Of a stretch of DNA of 64,000 nucleotides, positions 10,274-22,015 are shown one piece after another (within the stretch, counting starts at the first letter, position 1; every line of letters begins with the position of its first letter). The position numbers and the translations under genes are program-made. The DNA is taken from positions 67,001 to 131,000 of the forward strand of contig JAMJFZ010001815.1 of assembly GCA_026225945.1 (NCBI GenBank). The letters are read 5' to 3'. The notes beneath the pieces are model-generated. The model searched no databases. It saw nothing but the letters and a program-made list of their open reading frames with translations, and was not told where the DNA came from. This DNA comes from Cricetomys ansorgei (Eukaryota > Chordata > Mammalia > Rodentia > Nesomyidae).

Positions 10274-12308
10274 TGTTGTGGAAGTTTATTTTTAGTTGTG
10301 TTTAAAATAATTGTTTCTGTGCACTGTTGGAAGATGCATAGGCCTTGGCATTTTTTATTGTCTGCAGGTATTGGTTTCTGTGGGGGGGGGGGATGTCTGA
10401 TTGCTTATGATCTGCACCTGAGGAATAATGAATCAATAAAAGCACCTGAGCTAAGATGCTCAGGGTGCCATTGTCAATCAAGTATGGCACTGGCCAGGAC
10501 AGTGGTTCCCTCTACTGAGATCTGGCAGTTTGCACATATGAATAAGCCTCTGTGTCTCTCTTGGTGATCCACACAGCAGCCTGGCACCTACAAATGGCAT
10601 ACCAACATGGGACAGGACATCATGCCAGCTAATTCAGCGTGGAGACAAGGAAGAAGAGAAAGAAACTCGGGACCTGACAGAGTCCAGTAAAGTATGCTCA
10701 GAGAAGCTACTGGAGGATAGGGATTGAGGTATTAATTGAAGGCTCCTGAAGGAAGAGGAGAGGAAGGAAAGAAATAAGCCTCTATGAAGAGAAAATTGTG
10801 AAAATTAAGTGAGAAAGTGGGCTCAAAAGTGAGAGCTGCAGAAGAGAGGCCTTTAGAGAAAGACATTTTCATGACATAAACAAAAAATTCAGCAGGGAGC
10901 AGGAAAGAAGCAAGGTTTCCACAGCTTTTTCTGATCAAGGAGCTGACTCTCCCTTTTACCACTGGCAGCAGACAGGGCACGGAAAATGGAAATCAGTGTA
11001 CTGATATAAACTGAGTTTGTAAATGGCTTTTTGCGAGTATGAAGCTCAAGTGGGTCTTGTGTTTGAGGTCTATGAAGAAGGGTATATGTTTCCCTTTAGC
11101 GGTGGTGATAAAGAACACCAAATGGCCACAGTGTTTCAACTGGAGAGTCTTCCCACCAGCCCAGGACCCCCTGCTTTTGTGAAGCCACAGCTTGGAGTGA
11201 AAAAGCCACTTAGTTAAACTGACCAGTTTTTTTTCTGCAAATCTGACTAAGAGAAAGACAAGCAGTCCAGGCACTGGTGATGGTGATGAGAACTCCATAC
11301 ACTGGAAAACACTGGAAAGTGTTTCCTAAGAGTCAGCACACAGAAGCTGTCTTCCAGAACTGGCCAAGGTTGTATCTCAGGCTAGCAGCTGAACTTGGTA
11401 CTGTAAGAGTCACCCAGGTGGTGCTGGTTTTGAAGGCATGAAGGGGTCAATGGAGAGTGGCCGAGGCTTAGTATTGTGAGAGGCCAGGAGAGGCCATTAG
11501 TGAAGGTGCAGCCAAAGTAGCAGTGAAAGGCCCAGATTGAAGGGATCATGAAGGGAAATTGAGGCTTGGCACCATAAAAAGGGTCCAGGGGAGGCTATTG
11601 GCAAAAGTGCAGCCCAGTTGCAGCAAGGGACCCCAGCAGTGTTCTGAAAATGCCAGTACCATGGGACGACCACCAAGAACAGCAGCAGCAGTGGAGTGGA
11701 GCCAGCCAGACCCTGGAGGACAAACTGTGTGTGCTGCAGAGGACAGAGCCAGAGAAGTAATGTAAGCCCTTTGGAGGAGCACAGAAGATCGTGAGCGAAT
11801 TCCAGATTATGGGACATTGATAATGCTTTTCTGTTGTCCGAAGACATTGAGAAAGCTTGATAGATGTTTGGTTTCATTTGGTCCTGTGCATTAGCAACCC
11901 TTATGATTGTTCCTCTTGTAAATGGTTTTGCTGGTGTAGTGCTAAATTGTGTTGTAAAGGTAAAGCAATTTTTTTATACAGAAAAGGGGAAATGTCATAG
12001 AAGTTTATTTTTAGTTGTGTTTAAAATAATTGTTTTTGTGCACTGTTGGAAAGGGGGATGCATAGGCCTTGGCATTCTTTATTGTCTGCAGGTGTTGGAT
12101 TTCTATGGGGGATGTTTGATTGCTCATGAGCTGCACTTGAGGAATGCTGAATCAATAAAACCACCTGAGCTTAGATGCTCGGGTTTCTACTGTGAGTAAG
12201 GCACTGGCTATGATGGTGGCTCCCTCTGCTGAGGTCTGGCAGGGCTTCCACCTAAGAAACATGCCTCCCTGTCTCCCTTGGTGAGCCGCCCCACAGCAGC
12301 AAACAACA
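10274..12308 (+). mobile_element. Complete non-autonomous LTR retrotransposon (class II-like)
   Basis: The two LTRs lie at 10274-10592 and 11993-12308. Both begin with TG, share the GAAGTTTATTTTTAGTTGTG start and carry an ATCAATAAAA polyadenylation signal near the CACCTGAGCT motif. A primer-binding-site-like sequence follows the left LTR (10595-10613). A purine run GAAAAGGGGAAA immediately precedes the right LTR, as expected for a polypurine tract. The 1.4 kb interior has no frame resembling gag, pro or pol, so the element depends on other elements for movement. Two solo LTRs of the same family lie at 20815-21143 and 40448-40755. The flanks (GCCCAC / GCACTC) look like a decayed 6 bp target duplication. 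Confidence 0.85.
10595..10613 (+). other. Primer-binding site, tRNA-Lys type
   Basis: TGGCATACCAACATGGGAC lies 2 bp inside the left LTR. It resembles the tRNA-Lys site used by betaretrovirus-like elements, with a few substitutions. This places the element in class II (ERVK). Confidence 0.65.
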
Positions 12309-12415
12309 GCACTCACAGACCATTCTGATGGAGGCAATTCTTCAGTTGAGGTACCGATTTCCCAGGTCTGCCAAGATGACAGCCAATATGAGCACCGTAG
12401 AGCCTTCCTTGCCAA
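12309..12415 (-). repeat. Right half of the repeat split by the LTR element
   Basis: Contains CTGATGGAGGCAATTCTTCAG and adjoining sequence that continues the repeat interrupted at 10273. Confidence 0.6.
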
Positions 12416-13525
12416 CTTTAGAGTGCCTCCATTTTTTTCCCATCACCTACCATCTAACTGACGATCAAATTAGGATAAGGATGGCATTTGTTTGCACTGT
12501 ACTCAATCGGTAGCTATGAGAGCATTTTTTACTAACACAGGTTCAGTGGCACCTGTGGGTGTTTTCCCAATGAATCTTGTGTCTTAGCCCCAACCCACCT
12601 ATACCTTGAAGGCTTCTGCTTGCTTGGCTACCCTGCCTTCCCCCTATTTGCTATCCTCTGCCCTGACCTTGATCAGCTCTGACCAGGGCAGTCCAACAGA
12701 TGTCCCTTTAACTCTGGGCCACCTTCTCCCACAAGATCTGAACTAGGTCTTGTGGAGTGGATCCCACCACCAAACCATCCCCTGCAGCCCTGAGCTATTC
12801 CTTACACTTGTTCTTACTCTTGTGTTATTCACTGTTCATTGTGTTAATGATCCATGTGGAGTCTATTGTGTCCTTCTGTCTCCTGACTGAACATTGATTC
12901 ACACACTTATACATTATTTCAGAAGATGCTAAGTGCCACGTGGAAACAGCAGGTGAAGTAAGATAGACAGCAGCTTCCGGGACAAGGTAGTACTTGTGTT
13001 TTCAATGGAAATATCACCAAGGTGGTACATTTGAACACAAAATCCAAGATAGTGGCAGAAATTGATCCCAGATAAGCCAGATGGGATCTTTCAGCCTGAA
13101 AGCAATAGAAATAAGACTAAACCAAACGCAATCAAGATAGGCAAGGCTTTCTTGAGACTTTGGCCTCGAGGAAGAAAGGAGCTCGCATGACCCAAAGAGG
13201 TGAATCGGCTGCGCCACTCAACAGAGGAAGGGGAAACTTCCATTGGTAATTCCCCACTGGTCAGGGCATGGTTTCAAAATGTGTGCTTCCTCATGTGTGC
13301 AGGCATCCTTGCCTGGGGTTTACAGGCTGCTGCTGGTCAGCTCAGCCTAGGACCTGCTGAGCCCCTCCTGTTAGCATAATCATTGTCTCACATCTCAGAC
13401 GTAGGTTTAGAATCTGAGGTCCAGCAAAAGCTTGAGCTGCTGAAACAAACACAAGGGTGGTATAGAAGAAACCAGTACCATGTCTGAGAGGTAACAGCCA
13501 GCTCCGCAGAGCATTTGCCTTGTGT

Positions 13526-13526
<1 letters not shown>
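12416..13526. other. Intergenic stretch, no gene seen
   Basis: No recognised exon, RNA gene or clear repeat in this kilobase. Confidence 0.35.

Positions 13527-13564
<38 letters not shown>
13527..13564. repeat. (TG)n microsatellite
   Basis: About 19 uninterrupted TG units; overlapping open frames of Thr-His repeats are artefacts of it. Confidence 0.95.
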
Positions 13565-13566
<2 letters not shown>

Positions 13567-13574
13567 GTGTATGT

Positions 13575-13790
13575 GCATGAGAGGGTGCACACATGTGTGT
13601 GAGTACATTTGGAGACCAGAGGTCAGCATCAGATATTTTCCTCAGTTGTTCCCCCTCTTAGTTTTTGAGGCAGGGTTTCTCGATAAACCTGGAACTTGAC
13701 AACTGGGCTAGACTAGCTGCCCAGGAAGCCCCACGGATCTACCTATCTCCTCCTCCTCGGTACCATGATTACAGTCCTGGGCTACTAAGT
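13575..13790 (-). repeat. B4/RSINE-type SINE
   Basis: Reverse landmarks GGAGACCAGAGGTCAGCATC, TTTTTGAGGCAGGGTTTCTC and CTAGCTGCCCAGGAAGCCCC are typical of the composite B4 family. Confidence 0.75.
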
Positions 13791-13864
13791 TCTAGTTTGG
13801 GTTTGGAGGAAGAGGCGGAGGGTAGAGGAAGGGTGGCCAGGTGGCCATGCCAGATGTCTTCCTC

Positions 13865-14110
13865 AATCACGGACTACCTTAGTTTTTGACACAAGGTCTC
13901 TCAGTGAACCGGGAGCTCCCTCATGTCACCCATTGATTAGACTAGCTGGCCAGTAAGCTCTTGCCAATTCCCTCTACTCCAAGTGCTGGGAAAATAGATG
14001 CACACCATCATGTCCAGGTTTTTTAAGTGGGTTTTGGAAATCCAAATTCAGGTTCTCACGCTTGTGTGTCCATGGACCCACAACCCCAACCCCAAAACAT
14101 TGCTTTTAAT
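13865..14110 (-). repeat. B4/RSINE-type SINE, diverged
   Basis: Similar order to the preceding copy: ACACAAGGTCTCTCAGTGAAC, then TAGACTAGCTGGCCAGTAAGC and CCAAGTGCTGGGA. Confidence 0.7.
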
Positions 14111-14680
14111 GACCAACAGCATCTATAAAAATATGACCTAAAGATTAAGACAAGAGATGTCAAAAACCCAGTAAGAAGACAGAGATGGCACAGCCTCATA
14201 GTCTTTTATCCTGCTTTAGTTCCCATCAGACTTCTACAGGCCCTAGCGTAAAGTGTTTTTAGCAAAAGCAGCCTTCGAGTATCTGCAAACCAAACCTAGG
14301 AACCCACAGGTTCTGTCCTCAGAACCCACAGGTCACAGGTGTTATCTTACAGCAAGGCTGGTGGGAGGCTACAGACACAGCCCTGCTGTGTGACCTCCAG
14401 GATTAGTGATGCTGAAGTCCACTAAAAGCATATACTCTATGATTCCGCTGACAGACTGTGACATCTGAGTTGGTTCTGGGGTCTTAGTGAGGACACCATG
14501 CAGGCTCAGCCTCATTCCTCCCACCATCTTCCCAGGCTGCCCACTGCTGAGCCCTGTGGCCTTGTGTGTGTGGCATGCCACCTGTACGAGGACCTGAGAG
14601 TACTAAAGAAAGTCCTTCCTGATGATCATGTTCACATCTGAGTGTTTGTCTACACTTTAACAAAGCCTGGGAGGCTGAAG
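14111..14680. other. Intergenic stretch, no gene seen
   Basis: No supported exon. The segment 14500-14660 resembles 21640-21790 (both contain versions of CCCTGTGGCCTTGTGTG and a nearby GGACCTGTGAG motif). It therefore belongs to the duplicated sequence downstream of the two lipocalin genes. Confidence 0.45.
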
Positions 14681-14689
14681 AAATGCCCC

Positions 14690-14900
14690 AGTGTCCCAAT
14701 GAGTGAAGTGCTTGCTCACAAGCACAGGGAGGTACTCCATCCCCAGAATCCACATAAATAGCCAGGCACGGGAGCAGGCGCTCCTAGGCCAGATGCTGGA
14801 GTGGCAGAGATGGAGGATCTCTGAGGCTTGCTACCCAGAAAGCTTAATCAAATTGGTGAGCTCCGGGACAATGAGAGACCCTGTCTCAAAAAACACAGTG
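14690..14900 (+). repeat. B4/RSINE-type SINE
   Basis: Forward landmarks AGTGCTTGCTCACAAGCACA, AGATGGAGGATCTCTGAGGC and GAGAGACCCTGTCTCAAAA. Confidence 0.75.
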
Positions 14901-15085
14901 GAGACTGAAGAGACAGCTTGACTCAGCTCTGCTCTTCCAGAGAACCCAGCTTGGTTCCCAGCACCCACATCAGACAGCTCCCATTATCTCTAATTCCAGC
15001 TCCAGAGGATCTGATTCTCTCTTCCAGCCTCTGGAAGCATAGCATGCATTTATACAGACACATGCATACAGACAAATACAAATAG
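14901..15085 (+). repeat. B3 SINE
   Basis: Forward landmarks GCTCTTCCAGAGAACCC, GGTTCCCAGCACCCACATCA, TTCCAGCTCCAGAGGATCTG and a CA-rich tail. Confidence 0.85.
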
Positions 15086-15297
15086 AATGAGTTGTTTTTA
15101 AAAAGTGGACAGTACCTGAAAAACAACACCCAAAGCTGACCTCTGGGATCTACTTGTGACACACAAACTGCACATGCACTCTCATACAGGTGTGCATCCA
15201 CAAACCTGAAAGTGCATACAAATAAAGTTAAAAAAATAATTAAGCCAGGGCCCATCGGATGTCATGTGATACGCCTGGCCAGGGGACAGTGGCTAGC

Positions 15298-15303
15298 TTT
15301 ATT
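15298..15303 (-). terminator. Poly(A) signal of the first lipocalin gene
   Basis: AATAAA on the minus strand, in a probable non-coding exon 7 that starts after an AG acceptor at about 15364. Exon 7 corresponds to the one at 21857-21931 in the second gene. Confidence 0.7.
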
Positions 15304-15442
15304 TAAAGCAGAGGCCTGTTGGGAAGATATAGGCACTGGGCCCTGCCTTTTTCTTTCTTGACACTAAGTGTTCTGGTCATGATGGAGAAGGTGGCGAGGA
15401 TCCCCTCTCCTGCTTCTGTGCAGTCTCTGCAGCACTCAGACA

Positions 15443-18400
15443 CTAGGGATCTCCAGGAGACTCACAGGCTTCTGCAGACTCAGAAGGAGACGATGAGTTA
15501 GAAAGGCTTTGTGTGCTCACCACTTTGCAGAGAACTTGTGAAGCAATGGCATGGAAACGAGGCACAACCCTTTGGTTACCCGCATGGGGAGGCTTCTTTG
15601 TCTTGGCTGTTTGCCCCATTTTACTCATCACAAAGATCTTGAAGATCTTAACAGACTCTACATTTGGCTTCAGGGTGCGGCCTGCAGGGAAGATGGGGTG
15701 AGGGTGAGTGGTAGGAAGGCTGGGCCTCTAGACCCACATGGGGAAGAGGAGAGGAGCTTCACTCCAGGATGCATTCCCCAGGAGCCCAGGCATTGTGATG
15801 ACTAGAGCTGCTGTCCCAGGGGTACCCAGATGCCACATCCCCTGAGCCCCAGACCTGAGAAGGACAGCCAGGAGGAAGCTCTCAGGTAAGAATCACCCTG
15901 CCTCTTACTTGGAACACCAGCCATTAGACTGAAGGAGTATGCTGTGGGACTGAAACTCCTGGTTGGCTCCCTTCTAAGGCTGCACAGGACAGGCCTGATA
16001 CCCTCCTGGTCCTGGAGCAGGGGACAGATGTGAACTCTCTGCACAGCTATTGTTCCAGGGCTCAGGGATGCCCTGCCTCACACTGTCCCAGCCCCTCCAG
16101 AACAGAAGCCCTGAGCTCCACAACAGAAGGAGCATCAGGTGAGAAGACAGAGGGTTCAGTGCTCAGTTTGTCCCTCTTCAAAACCAGGCCCTAGCCCCTC
16201 CTAGTGGAACTCCATCTTCCAGCCTGGAACATAAGAGCCCATCTTCCACCCAAGAAAGTTTCATCAGAGTGATATTCTCAGCTCCCCCGGGATCCCCTGG
16301 AAGATCCTTGGCCCAGTCCTCTCCCCTGGGATACTAGATCTCAGAGGCTGAACACTGAGTCCCTGCTGACCAGAGTCATGTACATCACCCCAAATCCAAC
16401 CCACAGCCCTTTTCATAATCTGAAAGTAGGGCCAGTGGGAAGGTGCTTGTGTCCTCATCTCCCTGGTCCATGACAAGACCCAACATAGGCCATTATTGGG
16501 ACCTGTGGGCCCAAAGCCTCCTTGAAACCAAAAATGGTAAGACAAGAGGCAGCATGGGTAGATGAGCAAAGAATGCTGGACAAGAGTCAGGGAGGCAGCC
16601 CTGTGGGGTCAGACACCAGAAAGGTCCTGGGCACAGCACTGGAAAATGCTGGCAGAGATTAAAGCTGTGGGGCAGGGGATGGACACGTGGCTCTCTCAGA
16701 TTATCACTACTGACCTTTGGGGAAAGGTGCTCTCCCTGGGAGCTTACTGTGTCCAGCAGGGTACTAGGCAATGTGCCAAGATCCACCCTCTGGATGCCAG
16801 ATCTCCACCCCTGCCACCATGACAACTGCACATGTCTTCAGGCAGCCAGGTGTCCAAATGTCCCGGTGTCCCCACGGACAAATGGGCCCCAACCAGATCC
16901 CTACAGGACCATACCAAAGACTGGCTGGGTCAAGGGTGCAGCCATGAGGTGCTAGATGGGTCAAAGTGAACCTAAGACTCAGGCACTGATCATGTGGGAG
17001 TTGAAAATGAGATGACCAAGAGCTTACAACCCACCCAACCAAGTCCAGGAAGTACAGAAATGACTCCCCAGTGGAGAATGAAATGAGCCAAGCTGGAAGA
17101 CATGGACCTGGCCCATACCCGCACCCAGAAGTCCATGCACAAACACAGAAAGAGCTGGAACGCACCCATGAGCATCATGATCTGGTAGTACTCAAAGCCC
17201 ATCTCGCCCCTGAAGTAGGCGATGGCAAAGTCTTCCCTAGGCAAGAAGTGGATGTAGATGATGTGCCTCCACCCTGTGGGCAACACAGACATATGAGCAG
17301 TAGGTCTCCCATTTCAGTCCTTTACTGAAAGAAGAAACCTAGCTACTTACAGGTGAGGAATGTGCCAATGTCTTCTCCCTCATACAGGGGCAGCTTGAAC
17401 TGAACACAACCAATGGGTTTCCTAGAACACAGGGTTCAAGTATGGCTTTCCCTAGGTACCCACAGTTCTTCCTTACCCCTAATCCTGGGGCCCATGCTGG
17501 CTTCTCAGGAAGCAAGCAATGCTGTGCTAAAAATAAATAAACAAATAAGTAAATAAAATTTTTAAAAAACCCTCCTCTTATCCTACTTAACACAGGTGCA
17601 GAACACAGCAGGTGAGAGCCCTGACCTCATCTTCAGAGTCCTAAGATCATCACCCCCATGGGTACAGAGGTCACCTGATGTGTTGCCAAGACAATAGAAG
17701 AGGGTGCTATATTCCCTGAGTAACTAGCTGAGGCCCGGCAGTATGTGCATAGCTAGAGTCGGAACTGTTTAGCAGCAGCAGAGAGGGATGCCTCCACAGA
17801 GACTACTCACGTCAGGTTCATCCTGAACTCCAACACCTCAAGACGGTTTCTTTCAAAGGTGAAAGGAGGCAGCGGATCTTTCCACTTCCATTCAGGAATA
17901 GGCATGTCTCCTGCCCAGCGCTTTATGTACCACTTTCCTAAAAGCTGGAGTAGGAAGCCACACGTACACATGGTTGCAGGGAGAGGGAGAGTCAGGAAAG
18001 GATCAGAGGCAGGAGGAGAATGTGGTGGGGTCTCAGTACAAGATGGAGGGGTCTGAGATGCTGAATGGCAGAAGGAGTCCTGATCATATCTGTCCCTCTT
18101 CACCATCAGCAGATAGAACCAGGCAGGCAGGGCAGAGGTCTCCTGGGAGAAACACTTCCTGGGAAGAGCCCTGCCCACAGTCCCTGCACAGTCCTGCAAA
18201 GAGAGCTGAGAAATGTGATCTGGAGGATGGGGTTGACCTTTAGCTTCAGGATGCTGAGTAGGACAGGGCAGAGTTGATGTAGCTGAGAGGTAACCAGAGA
18301 TAACACCAACTGAGCATGGACTGCTTCACTGTCTAGATCGGTAAGTTGTGACAAGTCCCAAGACTCTTGTTCTTGATTCCTTGCCCAGCTTGTGCTGCCT

Positions 18401-18937
18401 CCTATAAGGAATGGACTCATCAAGGTTCTCCTGAAATCAATTGGCGGTTAGTGCTGTCTCTGCAGATACACGGCAGTCACAGGGGCCTTGAACTGGATGG
18501 AAATCTGGAATCAATGTATTGAAAGAATATCAAGAAGTTTCTCTAAAGTCCACAAGCTGAGAGGAAGCATAAGAGCCAGGGCAAGGATCATCTAGCAACC
18601 CCCCGCCCCCGCACAAAGAGCCTCTCAGCCTCTGAGTGCCCACAGTGAGAAGAAAGGCATGGCTGTGGCCTTGGATGGATGCTCGAGCTCCACCGCCACC
18701 CCAAAAAGATCCCACCAAGAACTTAAGAAAGAGTACCTCTTCAACATCACCTGTGGCTCCCATCAGCAAGCCCAAGACTCACCCAGTCCAAGGTCTGACT
18801 TTGGAAGTCAGTTCCTACCCTCAGTCCTCCCTCCCTAGGGCCGTTACCTGCTCAGCACGGGCAGGAGTCAGAGGAGGTACCATGGATCCAACCACAGAGA
18901 GCAAACCCAGCCCCACAGTGAATGTCAGCAGATGCAT
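15443..18937 (-). CDS. Lipocalin gene, copy 1 (LCN1/OBP2/VNSP-like), 6 coding exons
   Basis: A secreted carrier protein of the lipocalin fold, probably binding small hydrophobic ligands; the ligand is unknown. Coding exons on the minus strand: 18848-18937 (ATG, signal peptide), 17811-17944, 17351-17421, 17166-17273, 15580-15681 and 15443-15471 (TAG). Sizes 90/134/71/108/102/29 nt match the classical lipocalin gene plan, and all junctions are GT/AG in phase. The 177-residue product has a hydrophobic leader (residues 1-17), lipocalin motif GKWY at 33-36, sequon NLT at 73-75, Cys80 and Cys171 positioned for the conserved disulphide, GR at 135-136 before the helix, and a tail ACESPGDP like that of LCN1. 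I could not match it to one named rodent Lcn gene. Its orientation is opposite to that expected for LCN10/6/8 beside Snhg7. Confidence 0.88.
15655..16255. repeat. Near-identical duplicated block (copy 1), exon 5 start and intron 4
   Basis: Aligns to 22230-22829 with only about three differences that I can see: a 2 bp CT deletion and isolated substitutions. It runs from the first third of exon 5 into intron 4 and stops abruptly on both sides, where similarity drops. Confidence 0.85.
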
Positions 18938-18986
18938 GGTCCCAGCTCAGCTCTGTGCCTCTAGACTTGCTGCTGGTGTATTGTTG

Positions 18987-19037
<51 letters not shown>

Positions 19038-19520
19038 ATGCTAAGTGGCTCTGGAAGCCAAATCCTGCCCTCCCACACACACACCAAAGTCACTGTCTAC
19101 CCCTCTCTGTTCAGGAGATTACAGTTTTGCTTGGATGGATGTGAATGGAAAAGCTAATTTGTGGAATTAACCTCATGACTGCCCTTGGCACTTCTGAGGA
19201 TCCTTGTCCAGAGAGAATGTTCTCAGAGTAGGAAGTGCCCCACCTAGGAGTCTAGAGCCAAGAGCATGACACAAGGGCCCCTTGTGCTCTCACTCTTCCC
19301 AGGAGCCAGGCTTGGCCCTGGTCCTGAGGGACACCCCAGAGCTGCTTGTCTATGCCCAGGCCTCAGTTCCCACTCTGAGTGAAGTCTCCACGCCTCCTGC
19401 TTCCTCCTGAGCAGACAGAAACACAAGGAGGAAGAAAAAGGAGCTGCTTTGCTGGGATTTGGTCTCAGTCTGCACAGAGCTACAGGCTCCCAGACATGGT
19501 TATGAACCACTCTGTAATGC
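18745..19520. repeat. Duplicated promoter/exon 1 block (copy 1)
   Basis: Aligns with about 95% or greater identity to 26283-27045. It covers the end of intron 1, exon 1, the CAG tract and about 480 bp of upstream sequence that presumably includes the promoter. Confidence 0.8.
18981..19036 (-). repeat. (CAG)n/(CAA)n repeat upstream of lipocalin copy 1
   Basis: Minus strand reads about 13 CAG followed by 5 CAA, ending 43 nt before the start codon. It would lie in the 5' UTR if transcription starts above it; no TATA box is obvious. An ATG at 19037-19039 directly upstream opens a poly-Ser/Gln frame out of phase with the lipocalin. Confidence 0.9.
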
Positions 19521-19564
19521 AAATGTAGTATGAGGAATGACTAGCTGAAGCTCTTAGATGTGAT

Positions 19565-19625
19565 ATGACAATTAATCTCCATTGTCAATCTGGGAGATCT
19601 AGAATCACCTGGAAGACAGGCTGCT
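19565..19625 (+). repeat. Fragment of a dispersed rodent repeat
   Basis: ATTAATCTCCATTGTCAATCTGG and AGATCTAGAATCACCTGGAA match the beginning of the repeats at 27420 and 27761. Confidence 0.45.
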
Positions 19626-19639
19626 ATGTAAGACTTTTC

Positions 19640-20807
19640 TCTATTCATCCCAAATCAGGAACCAACAACAGACCAAAGAATGATTACACCAGAGTCCAGA
19701 CGAATGACTTTGCAGGCAAGCTTAGATGTTAGTAATTTTCTACTCTAAATGTATAATTTGGATGCATTGGGTAGCATATTAAATTTGGGAGTGGGGCTAG
19801 ACTAGCCTGCATTAGCAGGGGTCTAATGTTTTCTGTTCATTTGTAGTTGGACCTAAGCTAGCTCAAGGTATCTTCAAAAATAAAGTCAGGTTTTATTTCT
19901 AACACAGGGAAGAAGGTAGAAATAACTGAATCAGTGCCAATTCTACACAAGGAGAGAGGATTCAGTCGAGAAAAATGTGGAAGGGAGCTTTGATCCCAAG
20001 GTTGACCGAGAAGTCTGTTGAGGCTGGGACTGGTGAGCCAGAGAACCCAGAGAATTCTCTGGGTAGCTGCAGTACCACAGCACTTGTTGGGGGTGGGGAG
20101 AGTGTCTCCATTGGACATTCCACTTGCTCCCTAGGTTCTGCAAAACCAAAAGCAAGAAAGCCTTGGACTTTCTAGGAAGCAGAGTCTCTGCAGCCCTCCA
20201 GCACCATCTACTGGCAACATCTTTCCCTGGCAGCTAAAGGGTTAGCACATGGAAGATTTATTTCTAGAGTTCCCATCTCTCTGTCAAGGCAAGGCCACAG
20301 AATTCCCTACACAGACTCATCCTGGACTCAGGGACATCCTGCCTACAGTGCCACTGGCCATTTGTGAGGGACATCTGGAAAGGGCAGCACAGTAGGAAGA
20401 GGAGGTTCCCCTGTCTGTGACTCTAGTCCCTCTTGGACAGGACCATTTCCCAGCTTGGTCCATGGACATGCTAGCCTAAGGTCTAGCCTGGCCCTCTGAG
20501 GTCCTCCCTCCTCTACTCATCATGTCTGCTGTGGCTGCCATTTAAGTAGTACCACTGTGCAAGGGCCTTCCCCCAAAGGAATCTCATTCCCAGGTCAAAC
20601 AAAACTAGTCCAGACTCCTTCAGTCATGGCCTCTTACTTTACTGGGTTTGGGCAGGTAGTCTCAAAAGGAGATGAGTTTCCTCTGAATGTAGTTTGCTCT
20701 TCCCAGGAGAAAGGCTACAATATGTGAAAACATTAGGCACATTTGTAAGAACTTCTGTGAAGTTTAATCAATTTCTCATCTTGTTTAGCTAGGGCTCAGC
20801 CATGTAC
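19640..20807. other. Intergenic stretch between lipocalin copies, no gene seen
   Basis: No exon recognised. A CTCF-like motif (complement of CCAGCACCATCTACTGG) lies at about 20199-20215. Confidence 0.35.
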
Positions 20808-20814
20808 ATGTTCG

Positions 20815-21143
20815 TGGTATGGAAGTTTATTTTTGGTTATGTATAAAATAATTATTTTATGTACTGTTGGATGAGGGGCTCCTAGGTCTTAGCATTTCGT
20901 ATTGTTTGCAGGTGTTGGATTTATGTGGGAGATGTTTGATTGCTAATGTTCTGCATGTGCTATCAGTAGAACACCTAAGGAGTTCTGAATCAATAAAAGC
21001 ACCTGTGCTCAGATGCTCAGGGTTCCACTGTCCAGGATGGCACTGGCCATGAAGGTGGTTCCCTCTGCCGAGGTCTGGCAGAGTTTGCACATATGAACAT
21101 GCTTTCATGTCTTCTTTGCTGAGCCACCACAATAGCATACTAT
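20815..21143 (+). mobile_element. Solo LTR, same family as the 10.3-12.3 kb element
   Basis: Shares the GGAAGTTTATTTTTGG start, ATCAATAAAAGCACCTG signal and GAGGTCTGGCAG landmark with the LTRs of the 10274-12308 element. Flanked by ATGTTC at 20808-20813 and 21144-21149, a probable 6 bp target duplication. Confidence 0.8.
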
Positions 21144-21179
21144 ATGTTCATGTTTTGGTGGTTTTGTTTTGGGTTTTTT

Positions 21180-21338
21180 GGGGGGAGGGTGATTTTTCAA
21201 AACAGGGTTTCTCCGTGTAGCCCTGGCTGTCCTGGAACTCACTGCCTAGACCAGGTTGGCATCAAACTCAGAGATCCATCTGCCTCTGCCTCCTTGATGC
21301 TGGAATTAAAGGTATGTGCCACCACTACCAGGCTCATG
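21180..21338 (-). repeat. B1 SINE
   Basis: Reverse landmarks AAAACAGGGTTTCTCCGTGTAG, GGCTGTCCTGGAACTCACT and the terminal GCCACCACTACCAGGC. Confidence 0.9.
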
Positions 21339-21873
21339 TCCATGTTTTATATTTTCTGAATTTTTGGTGTTCTTGCCTCCAGGTCTCTTTGACCATGGAG
21401 GGTCTCACTCCCAGATAGTTCATTTCCAGAGTTAATAAACACCTCACCTGCAAGCCCTGCCTTCCATGTGTACAGAACCCACATCCACCTTGCTCCATCA
21501 CTTCACACCTAAGCCACAATCCTAAAGCACCATCAGGTGCCCAGACCACCAGGAACATCCTGGAGTCCAAGCTCTGCAGTGACCTGCACTAGCCAACATA
21601 TCCCCGCCTCCCTGTACCCTGTTCATCCTTTCCCCCACCACTAACCACCATGCAGGCTCTGCCCCCATCCTCTCTCCATCTGCCCAGTTTGTCCCCTGCT
21701 GTGCCCTGTGGCCCTGTGTGCACAGCACCTGTTTGGGGACCTGTGAGTGTAAATGAAGTCCTTCCTTTCCTGATGGTGACAGTCAAGTTTGAGAGGCTGC
21801 CCACACCTGATTAACACAAAATTGGGGCCCATTGAACCCCATGAGACACATGTGATCAGCGGAGACCCACAAC

Positions 21874-21879
21874 TTTATT
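21874..21879 (-). terminator. Poly(A) signal of the second lipocalin gene
   Basis: AATAAA on the minus strand within a probable non-coding exon 7 (about 21857-21931), whose acceptor is CTCACAG. Confidence 0.7.
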
Positions 21880-22015
21880 GAAAGCAGACTCATGGGGAAA
21901 GTGTAGATGCAGGGCCCTGTGCTTTTTGACACTGTGAGGTCCACCTGCAGGTGCAGAGGTCAGCCAGGGTCCCAGCTCCCACTGCCTGCATGGACTCCAC
22001 AGCACTCCCTCTATG

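Noticed and set aside
16990..17095. Possible lipocalin exon 5 (frame GESFLYFLDL) with a GTAAGC donor, matched by 23880-23945
   Set aside because: The second gene would be frameshifted there. A proper 102-nt exon 5 in correct phase exists at 15580-15681 and 22155-22256, followed by an exon 6 with the expected Cys and stop.
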